Positions 6,887 through 13,336 of a stretch of DNA of 13,763 nucleotides are shown in pieces. Origin of the DNA: an uncultured Megasphaera sp. (GTDB lineage: Bacteria > Bacillota > Negativicutes > Veillonellales > Megasphaeraceae). Every line of letters starts with the position of its first letter. The first letter of the stretch is position 1. The position numbers and the translations under genes were made by a program. Where the stretch lies: the NCBI GenBank assembly GCA_902464195.1, contig CABQJB010000034.1:1-13763 (forward strand), in the 5' to 3' direction. Under the pieces are notes generated by a model. That model made no database searches. It saw nothing but the letters and a program-made list of their open reading frames with translations, and was not told where the DNA came from.

Positions 6887-8238
6887 GACGGGCTGCCTTC
6901 GCCCCAGGGGACGCGGATATACGTAGAGAACCAGCCGTCTTCACAGGTGCAGAGGACGCTGGCGTCATAGGTGTCGCGGAAGCGGCTCAGCGATTTCATG
7001 CCGATGCCATGGCCCTTGGCCTTTGTCGTCGGCAGGCCATCTTCATCGAGAGCGACTGTCCCGTCGAAGCGGTTCTTGACCAGGATGCTGAGAATGTCGC
7101 CCTGGCAGATGGTAAGCAGGGACAGGGCACGGTGGCTGTCGGGCTGCTTTTCGCTGGCATGGATGGCGTTTTCGATGAGGTTTGACAAGACGATGGCCAG
7201 GTCAGAACTGAGGGCTGCGTTTTCCCTGGGGATGACGGCTTTGACCGTAATGGGCATGTGCATGGCTTCGGCCTTGGCCAGATACGTCGACAAGGCGGCG
7301 TTGACCAGGGGATTCTGGCAATACTGCCTGCGTTTAGTCTGATTCAGCTGGGTGCCGATTTCCTCGATGAACTGCAGGGCTTCTTGGGAACGATGGGACA
7401 CGATGAGTTGTTCCAGTTCGTCCAGGTAGGCCTTGCGTTTTTTATATATGGCCTTCATCTGGTCCTGTGACTCCAGCAGGGAATGGGTATAATCGTAGCT
7501 GGCTTCGATTTGGGCTGTCATATTTTCTGTCCGTTCGTACATCTTCAGGGTCTGATCGGTTTGGCGGAGGCCCGTGCGGATGCTCTGGGCGATGATGAGC
7601 AAAGCCAGGAGCAGGATACTGCGGGGCAGGAGCATCCGGTCCATGATGAGGACGTCCGAACTGGCCATGATGAAGTACATGTCCAGCAGCAGGAAGAGCG
7701 GCAGCATGCTGATGTATTTCCAATAGTGATGCGTCGTCAGATGACGGTATTTCACGAAGACTTCATTGAAATAACGGCGCAGCATGGGCATGAGGGCCAT
7801 GTAGCAGACGATATAGAACAGCCATTGGGCCGGATAGATGGCTGCCGACAGGGCCGGCCGGGAGCTGTCGCCATGGAAGATGGCCAGCAGGATCAGGGCC
7901 ATCAGGGTGTGGACGAAGATCGTACAGGCTGCGCGGATGGAAAAGACGTAGAGATGGCGGAATAAATAAGGCCGGATTGTTGCGACGGCCCAGAGAAAAT
8001 GGGGAATCCAGGCGATGACAAAGATTTTTTTATATAAGATGAAGCTGTGTTCCCAGGGACCCCAGATGAACATATAGAGGAAAAAGATGAGTTCCATGAG
8101 GTACAGGACGGCATATCCACCCAGGACGAGGACTTTCTGCCGATGCTTCAGCAAGGGCTCAAAGGCATAGTACTGGAGGATAGCTGGCGGCATGAGGGCC
8201 GTCGTCATCAGGAAAACGGTCACGATGTCATAAAGCAT
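6883..8238 (-). CDS. GHKL sensor kinase lacking the phospho-acceptor His (HK1)
   Basis: A 451-residue AgrC/ComD-like membrane sensor kinase. Residues 1-220 contain about six or seven hydrophobic segments (near 5-25, 36-57, 70-90, 100-122, 133-152, 176-194, 206-220). A coiled dimerisation region follows (about 225-300). The ATPase domain looks intact: N-box NLIENAIHA (353-361) and G-box GHGIGMKS (409-416). Where the His-Asp of the H-box should be, the sequence reads IYKKRKAYL, with Lys266-Lys267 aligned to His260-Asp261 of the neighbouring HK2, so it should not autophosphorylate there. It follows HK2 by 19 bp in the same operon. ATG 8238 has only a weak, distant GGAAGTGA site. Predicted role: ATP-binding half of a split kinase. 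Confidence 0.9.
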   Translation of the reverse strand: MLYDIVTVFLMTTALMPPAILQYYAFEPLLKHRQKVLVLGGYAVLYLMELIFFLYMFIWGPWEHSFILYKKIFVIAWIPHFLWAVATIRPYLFRHLYVFSIRAACTIFVHTLMALILLAIFHGDSSRPALSAAIYPAQWLFYIVCYMALMPMLRRYFNEVFVKYRHLTTHHYWKYISMLPLFLLLDMYFIMASSDVLIMDRMLLPRSILLLALLIIAQSIRTGLRQTDQTLKMYERTENMTAQIEASYDYTHSLLESQDQMKAIYKKRKAYLDELEQLIVSHRSQEALQFIEEIGTQLNQTKRRQYCQNPLVNAALSTYLAKAEAMHMPITVKAVIPRENAALSSDLAIVLSNLIENAIHASEKQPDSHRALSLLTICQGDILSILVKNRFDGTVALDEDGLPTTKAKGHGIGMKSLSRFRDTYDASVLCTCEDGWFSTYIRVPWGEGSPS

Positions 8239-8257
8239 AGCTGAGTGTCACTTCCAA

Positions 8258-9574
8258 TCAATCCCGATAGGGAATCGTCAAATACAGGCTGGCCAGGTGG
8301 TCGTGGAGGTCGTAGCGGAAGGTCGCCTCGTAGAGCCGGGAGAACTGGTTCAGGTCCGGGACGAAATGGGCATAGGGCTCTTCCTGGAGGAGGTCATTTT
8401 TATCGTCGGGGATGTCCGGTGAAACGGCATGTTTGATGAAGACCAGCAGGCCGCCGTGTATGGGCGATGTCCCGATGATGAGCAGGCGCTGGTCTTTCGG
8501 CAGGGACTGGAGGGCCTGGGCCGACATGGCAATGGCTTTGGCCAGGATGTCGCCTAAGGCGATTTCAAAGGGCAGGGACGGGGGAAAGGGCAGGTCGGCC
8601 ATGATGGACACGCCATCCTGTTTCAGCCCTTCCAGGCCCGGCGTGATGGCCGTGTTGATGGCTTTGTTCTTCGTCCATTGCTGCAGCTGGGTCTGGGAAA
8701 GTTCTATATCGATGCTCTTCAAGAAGGCCAGGGCGGCCTGGTCATCATCCTGGCTGATGAGTTCTGAAAGCAGGCGCAGCTGGTGGCGGCTGTCATGACG
8801 GAAGATGGACATGCGTTTCTGGGCGTCCTGCAGGAGACTCGTATAGTTGCTTAGGGCATTCATCTGGGCGGCGAGCAGATGATTCCGGCGCTGTAAGTCG
8901 ACCTGCTGGGCAATGAGTTTTGTGCCCATGTACATGATGAGGGCAATGAAGATGCCCGACGAGGCGTGGAAGATGCGGGGAAGGAAATAGTCCTGGGACA
9001 GCGGACCGTCTTTGAGGGATAAGAATCCAGAGTACATGCTCAGCAGGATAGGCAGCCAGGCGCAGTATTTCCAAAAAGTCAGTAATGGGAGCGAGCGGTA
9101 TTTCAGGAAGAGGCGGTCGAAGAAAGTCAGCAGCAGCGGGGAAAAGAGGACGTACAGAGCCGTATACAGTACCAGATGGACGGGCAGATAGGTAAAGAAG
9201 GCGCTGCGCGGCACAAAGAGCAGGATCAGGTTCATCGCCAAGACGTGGAAGGTCGTCGTACAGATGCCCTGCATGCCGGCGACAAAGATGTTCTGATAGG
9301 CATAAGGCCGGGCGAGAAAGGAAAATACAAGGAAGTAGGGAATCCAATAGGCCATGAGCAGCTTCTTATAGGACAAGAAGCGGAACTCCAGCCAGCCGAA
9401 CTGAAAGATAGCCATGAAGAGGACGATTTCTATGAGGAAAATGACCAGGTAACTGCGCCGTACGCGGGTCTTTTGCGGCTCCTGCAGAATCTGCCGGAAA
9501 GCGAGATGCTGTATACACGTCGGAGGCAGAATAGACAGCAAAAAGCAGGCCGTCGTCAATACCATAGCTGCCAT
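8258..9574 (-). CDS. Sensor histidine kinase with H-box but degenerate ATPase domain (HK2)
   Basis: A 438-residue paralogue of HK1 with the same membrane layout (hydrophobic segments near 4-20, 41-60, 70-90, 98-122, 128-150, 168-184, 203-222). The H-box IFRHDSRHQL carries His260-Asp261, as in AgrC-type kinases. In the catalytic domain the N-box is replaced by GDILAKAIAM (Asp342 and Lys346 instead of the two Asn), and the G-box is replaced by AHFVPDLN (402-409), with no GxGxG anywhere. It should therefore accept a phosphoryl group but not bind ATP normally. ATG 9574 is chosen because GGAG (9583-9586) lies 8 nt upstream; a GTG at 9583 overlaps that site. First gene of the kinase operon. Confidence 0.9.
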   Translation of the reverse strand: MAAMVLTTACFLLSILPPTCIQHLAFRQILQEPQKTRVRRSYLVIFLIEIVLFMAIFQFGWLEFRFLSYKKLLMAYWIPYFLVFSFLARPYAYQNIFVAGMQGICTTTFHVLAMNLILLFVPRSAFFTYLPVHLVLYTALYVLFSPLLLTFFDRLFLKYRSLPLLTFWKYCAWLPILLSMYSGFLSLKDGPLSQDYFLPRIFHASSGIFIALIMYMGTKLIAQQVDLQRRNHLLAAQMNALSNYTSLLQDAQKRMSIFRHDSRHQLRLLSELISQDDDQAALAFLKSIDIELSQTQLQQWTKNKAINTAITPGLEGLKQDGVSIMADLPFPPSLPFEIALGDILAKAIAMSAQALQSLPKDQRLLIIGTSPIHGGLLVFIKHAVSPDIPDDKNDLLQEEPYAHFVPDLNQFSRLYEATFRYDLHDHLASLYLTIPYRD

Positions 9575-9610
9575 GCGACTCACTCCATTTCTTCAAATAT
9601 AATATAATTT

Positions 9611-9627
9611 ATTATAGCATAATTATA
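9611..9627 (-). promoter_or_regulatory. Putative promoter region of the kinase operon
   Basis: Two TATAAT hexamers on the minus strand (9622-9627 and 9611-9616) lie in an AT-rich island about 40-50 bp before the HK2 start. Neither has a convincing -35 at 17 bp (TGTGTC and CGGCAA respectively). One or both probably serve as -10; the assignment is uncertain. No peptide-sized gene with a ribosome site is visible here. Confidence 0.4.
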
Positions 9628-9689
9628 GCCTATTTGCCGAGAGAGACACACACGGATATTTCTGCCATCATGCGAGGCCTTTTGCTTTA

Positions 9690-9717
9690 TAGTTTGTAGT
9701 ACGGAGTTTGTAGGGGC
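9690..9717. repeat. Heptad repeat tract next to palindromic element
   Basis: Consecutive 7-mers TAGTTTG, TAGTACG, GAGTTTG, TAGGGGC run straight into the left end of the modular palindromic repeat (GTAGGGG starts at 9710). The reverse complements (CAAACTA, CAAACTC) match the tract at 3625-3645. Confidence 0.6.
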
Positions 9718-9870
9718 TCGCACGTGCCTTTTCAGCCCGTCAGGCCATGACTACAAGGAATGGCCTGACGGTTGCTGAAACGGACCACTGTAGAGGGCGA
9801 GCCTGCCGGGTATATGTAAGAATTCCGTGGTCGATTTGCGTGGACGGGCGCCCTACGTGGGCGCCCCTAC
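9710..9870. repeat. Modular palindromic repeat, copy 2, with nested hairpin
   Basis: A 161-bp relative of the element at 3478-3570. The left module begins GTAG + GGGCTCGC (9714-9721) + ACGTG, but its partner arm GCGAGCC is displaced to 9797-9803 by 70 extra bases. The right module is intact: GGGCGCCC (9846-9853), loop TACGT, GGGCGCCC (9859-9866), CTAC. The core (9804-9845) shares TATGYAAGAAT and TTTGCGTG with the reverse complement of the copy-1 core, so the core is inverted relative to the ends. It fills most of the 333-bp gap between HK2 and ilvN and contains no gene. Confidence 0.85.
9727..9796. repeat. Hairpin insertion in the loop of copy 2
   Basis: These 70 bases are absent from copy 1 and begin exactly after the loop pentamer ACGTG. 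They fold into a strong hairpin: TTTCAGC (9730-9736) with GCTGAAA (9774-9780), and CCGTCAGGCCA (9737-9747) with TGGCCTGACGG (9761-9771), with a 2-nt bulge and a 13-nt loop. It looks like one palindromic element inserted into another. Confidence 0.7.
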
Positions 9871-9871
9871 A

Positions 9872-9908
9872 GAAAAAGAGGCGCCGTAGATGCGGCAGCC
9901 TCTTTTTT
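9872..9908 (-). terminator. Intrinsic terminator of the ilv operon (symmetrical)
   Basis: Stem GAGGC (9878-9882)/GCCTC (9898-9902) plus GCCG (9883-9886)/CGGC (9893-9896), with one bulged A and a 6-nt loop, flanked by five A on one side and six T on the other. On the minus strand it starts right at the ilvN stop codon and ends in a U-run. The flanking A-run could let it act from the plus side as well. It abuts the palindromic repeat at 9870. Confidence 0.85.
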
Positions 9909-10411
9909 CACATCGCCTTGACTGGTACGAGTCCTCGTGAGAGGGAGATGGTCCCGGTCCGGGCGATTTCTAATATTTCATATGGTGACAATACCTTGAT
10001 GAGGGCATTGACGTGGTCTTCGCGTCCTGTGACGCGGAGGATGAGTGAATTCAAGTTGACATCGACGACTTTGGCGTGGAACAGATTGGCCAGGCTGGCC
10101 AGTTCGTCGCGGACTTGCGGTGTATCGTAGCGGACCTTGATCATGGCCAGTTCGTAGCTGATGAAAGGCGCTTCATCGAGGTTGACGATTTTGATGACGT
10201 CGATGAGTTTAGCCAGCTGGCTGATGGTCTGCTTCAATTCTTTATCGTCTTCGATGCTGATGACGATGTTGAAACGCGTTACATCCTGTTCTTCCGTATA
10301 GCCGGCTGTCAACGATTCGATGTTGATGGCCTTGCGGCTGATCAGGCCGGCAATGTGTGTCAGTACGCCCGGTTTATTATCGGACAAGATAGCCAGATGC
10401 TGTTTTCTCAT
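9908..10411 (-). CDS. ilvN: Acetolactate synthase small (regulatory) subunit
   Basis: A 167-residue regulatory subunit of acetohydroxyacid synthase. It activates the large subunit and confers feedback inhibition, typically by valine. An N-terminal ACT domain (about 1-75) is visible as HLAILSDNKPGVLTHIAGLISRKAINIESLTAG, including the effector-loop pattern; a second alpha/beta domain with RYD and LRVTG motifs follows (about 90-160). Length is typical. Its ATG overlaps the ilvB stop by one base (TGATG), and AGGAGGTGA (10418-10426) inside the ilvB end supplies an ideal ribosome site, so synthesis of the two subunits is coupled. Last gene of the operon. The name ilvH would be equally valid. Confidence 0.95.
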   Translation of the reverse strand: MRKQHLAILSDNKPGVLTHIAGLISRKAINIESLTAGYTEEQDVTRFNIVISIEDDKELKQTISQLAKLIDVIKIVNLDEAPFISYELAMIKVRYDTPQVRDELASLANLFHAKVVDVNLNSLILRVTGREDHVNALIKVLSPYEILEIARTGTISLSRGLVPVKAM

Positions 10412-12111
10412 CAGGCGTCACCTCCTAAAATCATGTCACTCAGTGCTTTGCCGCCGGGAACCGTCGGGTATACCCGTTCTTCCGGCGAGATGTGGATATC
10501 GACCAGGGCCGGTCCTTTATGGGCAAAGGCCTCTTTCAGAACAGGAATTAAATCGTCCTGTTTTTCGATGGCATACCCTTTGACGCCCAGTGATTCGGCG
10601 AGCATGGGCAGGTTTTTGCGCTTATTCAAGGTGCATTGCGAATAATGGTGGTTATAAAAGAAATCCTGGAGCTGGACGATCATTCCCAGCGTATCGTTGT
10701 GCAAGACGATGACTTTCACGTCGATGCCGTATTCCGACAAGGTCGCGAACTCCTGGCAGTTCATGAGGATACTGCCGTCACCGGAAAAGACGACGACTGT
10801 TTTTTCGGGACAGGCTACTTTGGCACCGAGGGCAGCCGGCAGGCCGAAGCCCATCGTGCCCAGACCACCGGAAGAAATGAAGTGTTTCGGCTCGTCTGTC
10901 GTGAAGAATTGAGCCGCCCACATCTGATGCTGACCGACGTCGGTAATGGCTACGGTGTCGTCATCCCGGGTTATATCCCGGACGGCGGCGAAGATTGACT
11001 GGGGTGAAATGCAGCCTGGACGCGGCGGCGTCGCGAAGGGGTGATCTTTCTTCATGGCCAGGACCTCATGACGCCAATCGGCGAAAGCGGCTCCGTAATT
11101 GAAGGCACTTTCTTTCAGCTTCTTGGCGAAAATGGGCAGTGACCAGCGCAGGTCGCCTTTGATGCCTAAGTCGATGTCGATGATCTTGTCGATTTCGACA
11201 TCGTCGATTTCAAAATGGATGATCTGTGCATTGGGAGCAAACGTATCGGCGTTGCTGGTCAGGCGTTCGTCGAAGCGGGCTCCCAGGGCGATGAGCAAAT
11301 CGCAGCCTGAGATGGCTTTGTTCGATGCATAAGAGCCGTGCATCCCGCCCATACCGAGATGGAGCTCGTGGGAATCGGGGATAGCCCCTTTGCCCATGAG
11401 CGTTGTGACGACGGGAATCTTCGTCGTATCGACGATGTCTTCGAGATACTTCGTCGTTTCCGACAAGATGACACCGCCGCCGACGAGGAAGACCGGTTTC
11501 TGGCTGTGCTGGATCATGGCGACAGCCCGGTCGATGTCGTAGGCCTGTCCGGCCGTTTCGACGACGTAGCCAGGCAGATGGACTTTATCGGGATACTGGA
11601 AATAGATTTCTGCTTCCAGGGCATCTTTGGCAATATCGATCAGGACCGGGCCGGGCCGGCCTGTCGACGCGATGTAAAAGGCTTCTTTCAGGACGCGCGG
11701 GATAGATGCGGCATTCTTTACCAGGTAGTTGTGCTTGGTAATAGGCGATGTAATGCCGGAAATATCGGCTTCCTGGAAGGAATCGCGGCCAATGAGGCCT
11801 GTCGGGACCTGGCCGCTGATGATGACCATGGGGATGGAATCCATATTGGCCGTGGCAATGCCCGTAACCATGTTGCAGACCCCTGGCCCGGAGGTGGCGA
11901 TGCAGACGCCGGGCCGGCCGGTAACGCGGGCGTAGCCGTCGGCAGCGTGGACTGCTCCTTGTTCATGACCGGTAAGGATGTGCCGGAAGTTGTCTTTATA
12001 CATTTCTTCGTATAGTGGCAGGATAGCCCCTCCGGGATAGCCGAAGACGACGTCGACGCCTTCCCGTTTCAAACATTCCAGCACTGCCCTTGCACCTGTC
12101 ATTTTCATCAT
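10411..12111 (-). CDS. ilvB: Acetolactate synthase large (catalytic) subunit
   Basis: The ThDP-dependent catalytic subunit of acetohydroxyacid synthase, condensing two pyruvates to acetolactate, or pyruvate with 2-ketobutyrate. About 566 residues, normal for the family. The N-terminal part has FGYPGGAILPLYE and the catalytic Glu in GHEQGA (about residue 50). The C-terminal ThDP/Mg site is GDGSILMNCQEFATL. Three tandem ATGs (12114, 12111, 12108) follow AAGAGGTGA; spacing of 3, 6 and 9 nt favours the second or third, so the start is uncertain by one or two residues. It lies 107 bp behind ilvC in a spacer that holds a large hairpin, and overlaps ilvN by one base. Confidence 0.95.
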   Translation of the reverse strand: MMKMTGARAVLECLKREGVDVVFGYPGGAILPLYEEMYKDNFRHILTGHEQGAVHAADGYARVTGRPGVCIATSGPGVCNMVTGIATANMDSIPMVIISGQVPTGLIGRDSFQEADISGITSPITKHNYLVKNAASIPRVLKEAFYIASTGRPGPVLIDIAKDALEAEIYFQYPDKVHLPGYVVETAGQAYDIDRAVAMIQHSQKPVFLVGGGVILSETTKYLEDIVDTTKIPVVTTLMGKGAIPDSHELHLGMGGMHGSYASNKAISGCDLLIALGARFDERLTSNADTFAPNAQIIHFEIDDVEIDKIIDIDLGIKGDLRWSLPIFAKKLKESAFNYGAAFADWRHEVLAMKKDHPFATPPRPGCISPQSIFAAVRDITRDDDTVAITDVGQHQMWAAQFFTTDEPKHFISSGGLGTMGFGLPAALGAKVACPEKTVVVFSGDGSILMNCQEFATLSEYGIDVKVIVLHNDTLGMIVQLQDFFYNHHYSQCTLNKRKNLPMLAESLGVKGYAIEKQDDLIPVLKEAFAHKGPALVDIHISPEERVYPTVPGGKALSDMILGGDA

Positions 12112-12120
12112 CATTCACCT

Positions 12121-12210
12121 CTTAGTATCGTTATCGTTTGTCGTAGTTCGTTCATCGAAGCGGCCATTCATCGTCCTTTTCGATGAACGACGAACGGCCT
12201 GCGATGAACT
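12121..12210. repeat. Nested inverted repeat in the ilvC-ilvB spacer
   Basis: GTTCATCG (12150-12157) pairs with CGATGAAC (12202-12209), GGCC (12162-12165) with GGCC (12196-12199), and TTCATCG (12167-12173) with CGATGAA (12181-12187) around a 7-nt loop, giving a roughly 60-nt imperfect hairpin. Neighbouring bases show a 7-bp rhythm (CGTTTGT, CGTAGTT, CGTTCAT). There is no U-run behind it on the minus strand, so it is not a standard terminator. It may tune or process the ilvC-ilvB transcript, or be another intergenic repeat. Confidence 0.6.
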
Positions 12211-12218
12211 GATTTTAC

Positions 12219-13229
12219 TTAGTCGTTCTGGTCGTTGTTGTGGAGCCACGGCATCATGTCGCGGAGTTTAGCGCCGACTTTTTCAATCGGATGTTCAGCG
12301 TGCTGACGGCGCATAGCGAGGAAGTGAGCGCGGCCGCCGGCTTTGTTTTCCAAGAGCCAATCTTTGGCGAAAGCACCAGTCTGGATGTCAGTCAAGACGT
12401 CTTTCATGGCTTTCTTGGAATCCTGGGAAATGACGCGCGGGCCGGCTGTGTAGTCGCCGTATTCTGCCGTATCACTGATGGATTTACGCATCTTAGCCAT
12501 GCCGCCTTCATACATGAGGTCGACAATCAACTTCATTTCATGGAAGGTTTCAAAGTAAGCGATTTCCGGCTGATAACCAGCTTCGCAAAGCGTTTCAAAA
12601 CCGTTGGTGATCAACTGGCAGATGCCGCCGCAGAGGACTGCCTGTTCGCCGAAGAGGTCTGTTTCCGTTTCTTCCTGGAAGGTCGTCTGGATGACGCCGG
12701 CACGAGTACCGCCAATGCCGCGGGCATAAGCCAAAGCGATGTCGAAGGCTTTGCCGGTAGCGTCCTGTTCGACAGCGAATACATCAGGAACGCCGCCGCC
12801 TTCGGTGAAAGTACGACGAACGAGGTGGCCCGGGCCTTTCGGAGCGACCATGAAGACGTCGACCGTCGAAGGAGGAACAATCTGCTTGAAGTGAACGTTG
12901 AAACCATGAGCAAAAGCAAGGGCGCTGCCGTCTTTCAAGTTAGGAGCGATTTCTTTTGCGTAGACGTCAGCCTGTTTTTCGTCCGGAATCAAGATCATCG
13001 TGATATCGGCTTCTTTAACAGCTTCCGGAACGGATTTAACTTCAAGGCCGGCTGCCTGAGCTTTGGCGATGGATTTGCTGCCTTCATACAAGCCGACGAC
13101 GACGTCGATGCCGCTGTCTTTGAGGTTCAACGCATGAGCGTGGCCCTGGCTGCCATAACCGATGATTGCGACTTTTTTGCCTTTCATTACATCCCAGTTT
13201 ACATCCTGATCATAAAATACTTTTGCCAT
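12219..13229 (-). CDS. ilvC: Ketol-acid reductoisomerase (class I)
   Basis: A 336-residue class I KARI that isomerises and reduces 2-acetolactate to 2,3-dihydroxyisovalerate, the second step to valine, leucine and isoleucine. The Rossmann motif GYGSQG is at 24-29. Catalytic and Mg ligands are present: His108, Lys131 in PKGPGH, Asp191/Glu195 in TDLFGEQ, Glu227, Glu231 and Ser252. The cofactor loop reads GLYEGSKS (46-53), where class I enzymes usually have GLR-x-GS. Start: ATG 13229 (MAKVFYDQD) has AAAGGAG (13240-13246) upstream; the frame stays open further upstream, but that lies in leader RNA. First gene of the ilvC-ilvB-ilvN operon under T-box control. Confidence 0.97.
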   Translation of the reverse strand: MAKVFYDQDVNWDVMKGKKVAIIGYGSQGHAHALNLKDSGIDVVVGLYEGSKSIAKAQAAGLEVKSVPEAVKEADITMILIPDEKQADVYAKEIAPNLKDGSALAFAHGFNVHFKQIVPPSTVDVFMVAPKGPGHLVRRTFTEGGGVPDVFAVEQDATGKAFDIALAYARGIGGTRAGVIQTTFQEETETDLFGEQAVLCGGICQLITNGFETLCEAGYQPEIAYFETFHEMKLIVDLMYEGGMAKMRKSISDTAEYGDYTAGPRVISQDSKKAMKDVLTDIQTGAFAKDWLLENKAGGRAHFLAMRRQHAEHPIEKVGAKLRDMMPWLHNNDQND

Positions 13230-13260
13230 GATAACATATCTCCTTTGTAATAAAATAAAA

Positions 13261-13291
13261 ATTTTATCGTTGGGATTTAGAGATTTGTCAA
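13261..13291 (-). promoter_or_regulatory. Possible secondary ilvC promoter below the T-box terminator
   Basis: On the minus strand a perfect TTGACA (13286-13291) is followed after 19 bp by TAAAAT (13261-13266), one mismatch from TATAAT. A start about 7 bp further on would give a short leader with the ilvC ribosome site. The long spacer makes it doubtful. Confidence 0.3.
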
Positions 13292-13302
13292 AAGAGGCCA
13301 AC

Positions 13303-13336
13303 AAAAAAACTCCGCCCCTTCTGTAAGGGACGGAGT
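13303..13336 (-). terminator. T-box regulatory terminator
   Basis: ACTCCGTCCCTT (13325-13336 read on minus) pairs with AAGGGGCGGAGT (13309-13320) around a 4-nt loop, including one G-U pair, and is followed by seven U (13303-13309). It forms when the tRNA is charged and stops transcription before ilvC. Confidence 0.9.

Noticed and set aside
6883..9574. HK1 and HK2 as ordinary pseudogenes
   Set aside because: Both frames are full length without stops or frameshifts, keep their membrane regions, and their losses are complementary instead of random; decay cannot be fully excluded without comparison.
9590..9710. An AgrD-like signal-peptide gene upstream of the kinase operon
   Set aside because: No short open frame with a ribosome site and peptide-like features could be seen on either strand.
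12240..13250. Plus-strand open frame of 336 codons opposite ilvC
   Set aside because: It mirrors ilvC almost exactly, has no family motif, and ilvC is certain on the minus strand.
13230..13304. N-terminal extension of IlvC up to 13304
   Set aside because: The frame is open there only because it runs through the leader just below the T-box terminator; KARIs begin near MAKVFYD and a ribosome site precedes ATG 13229.
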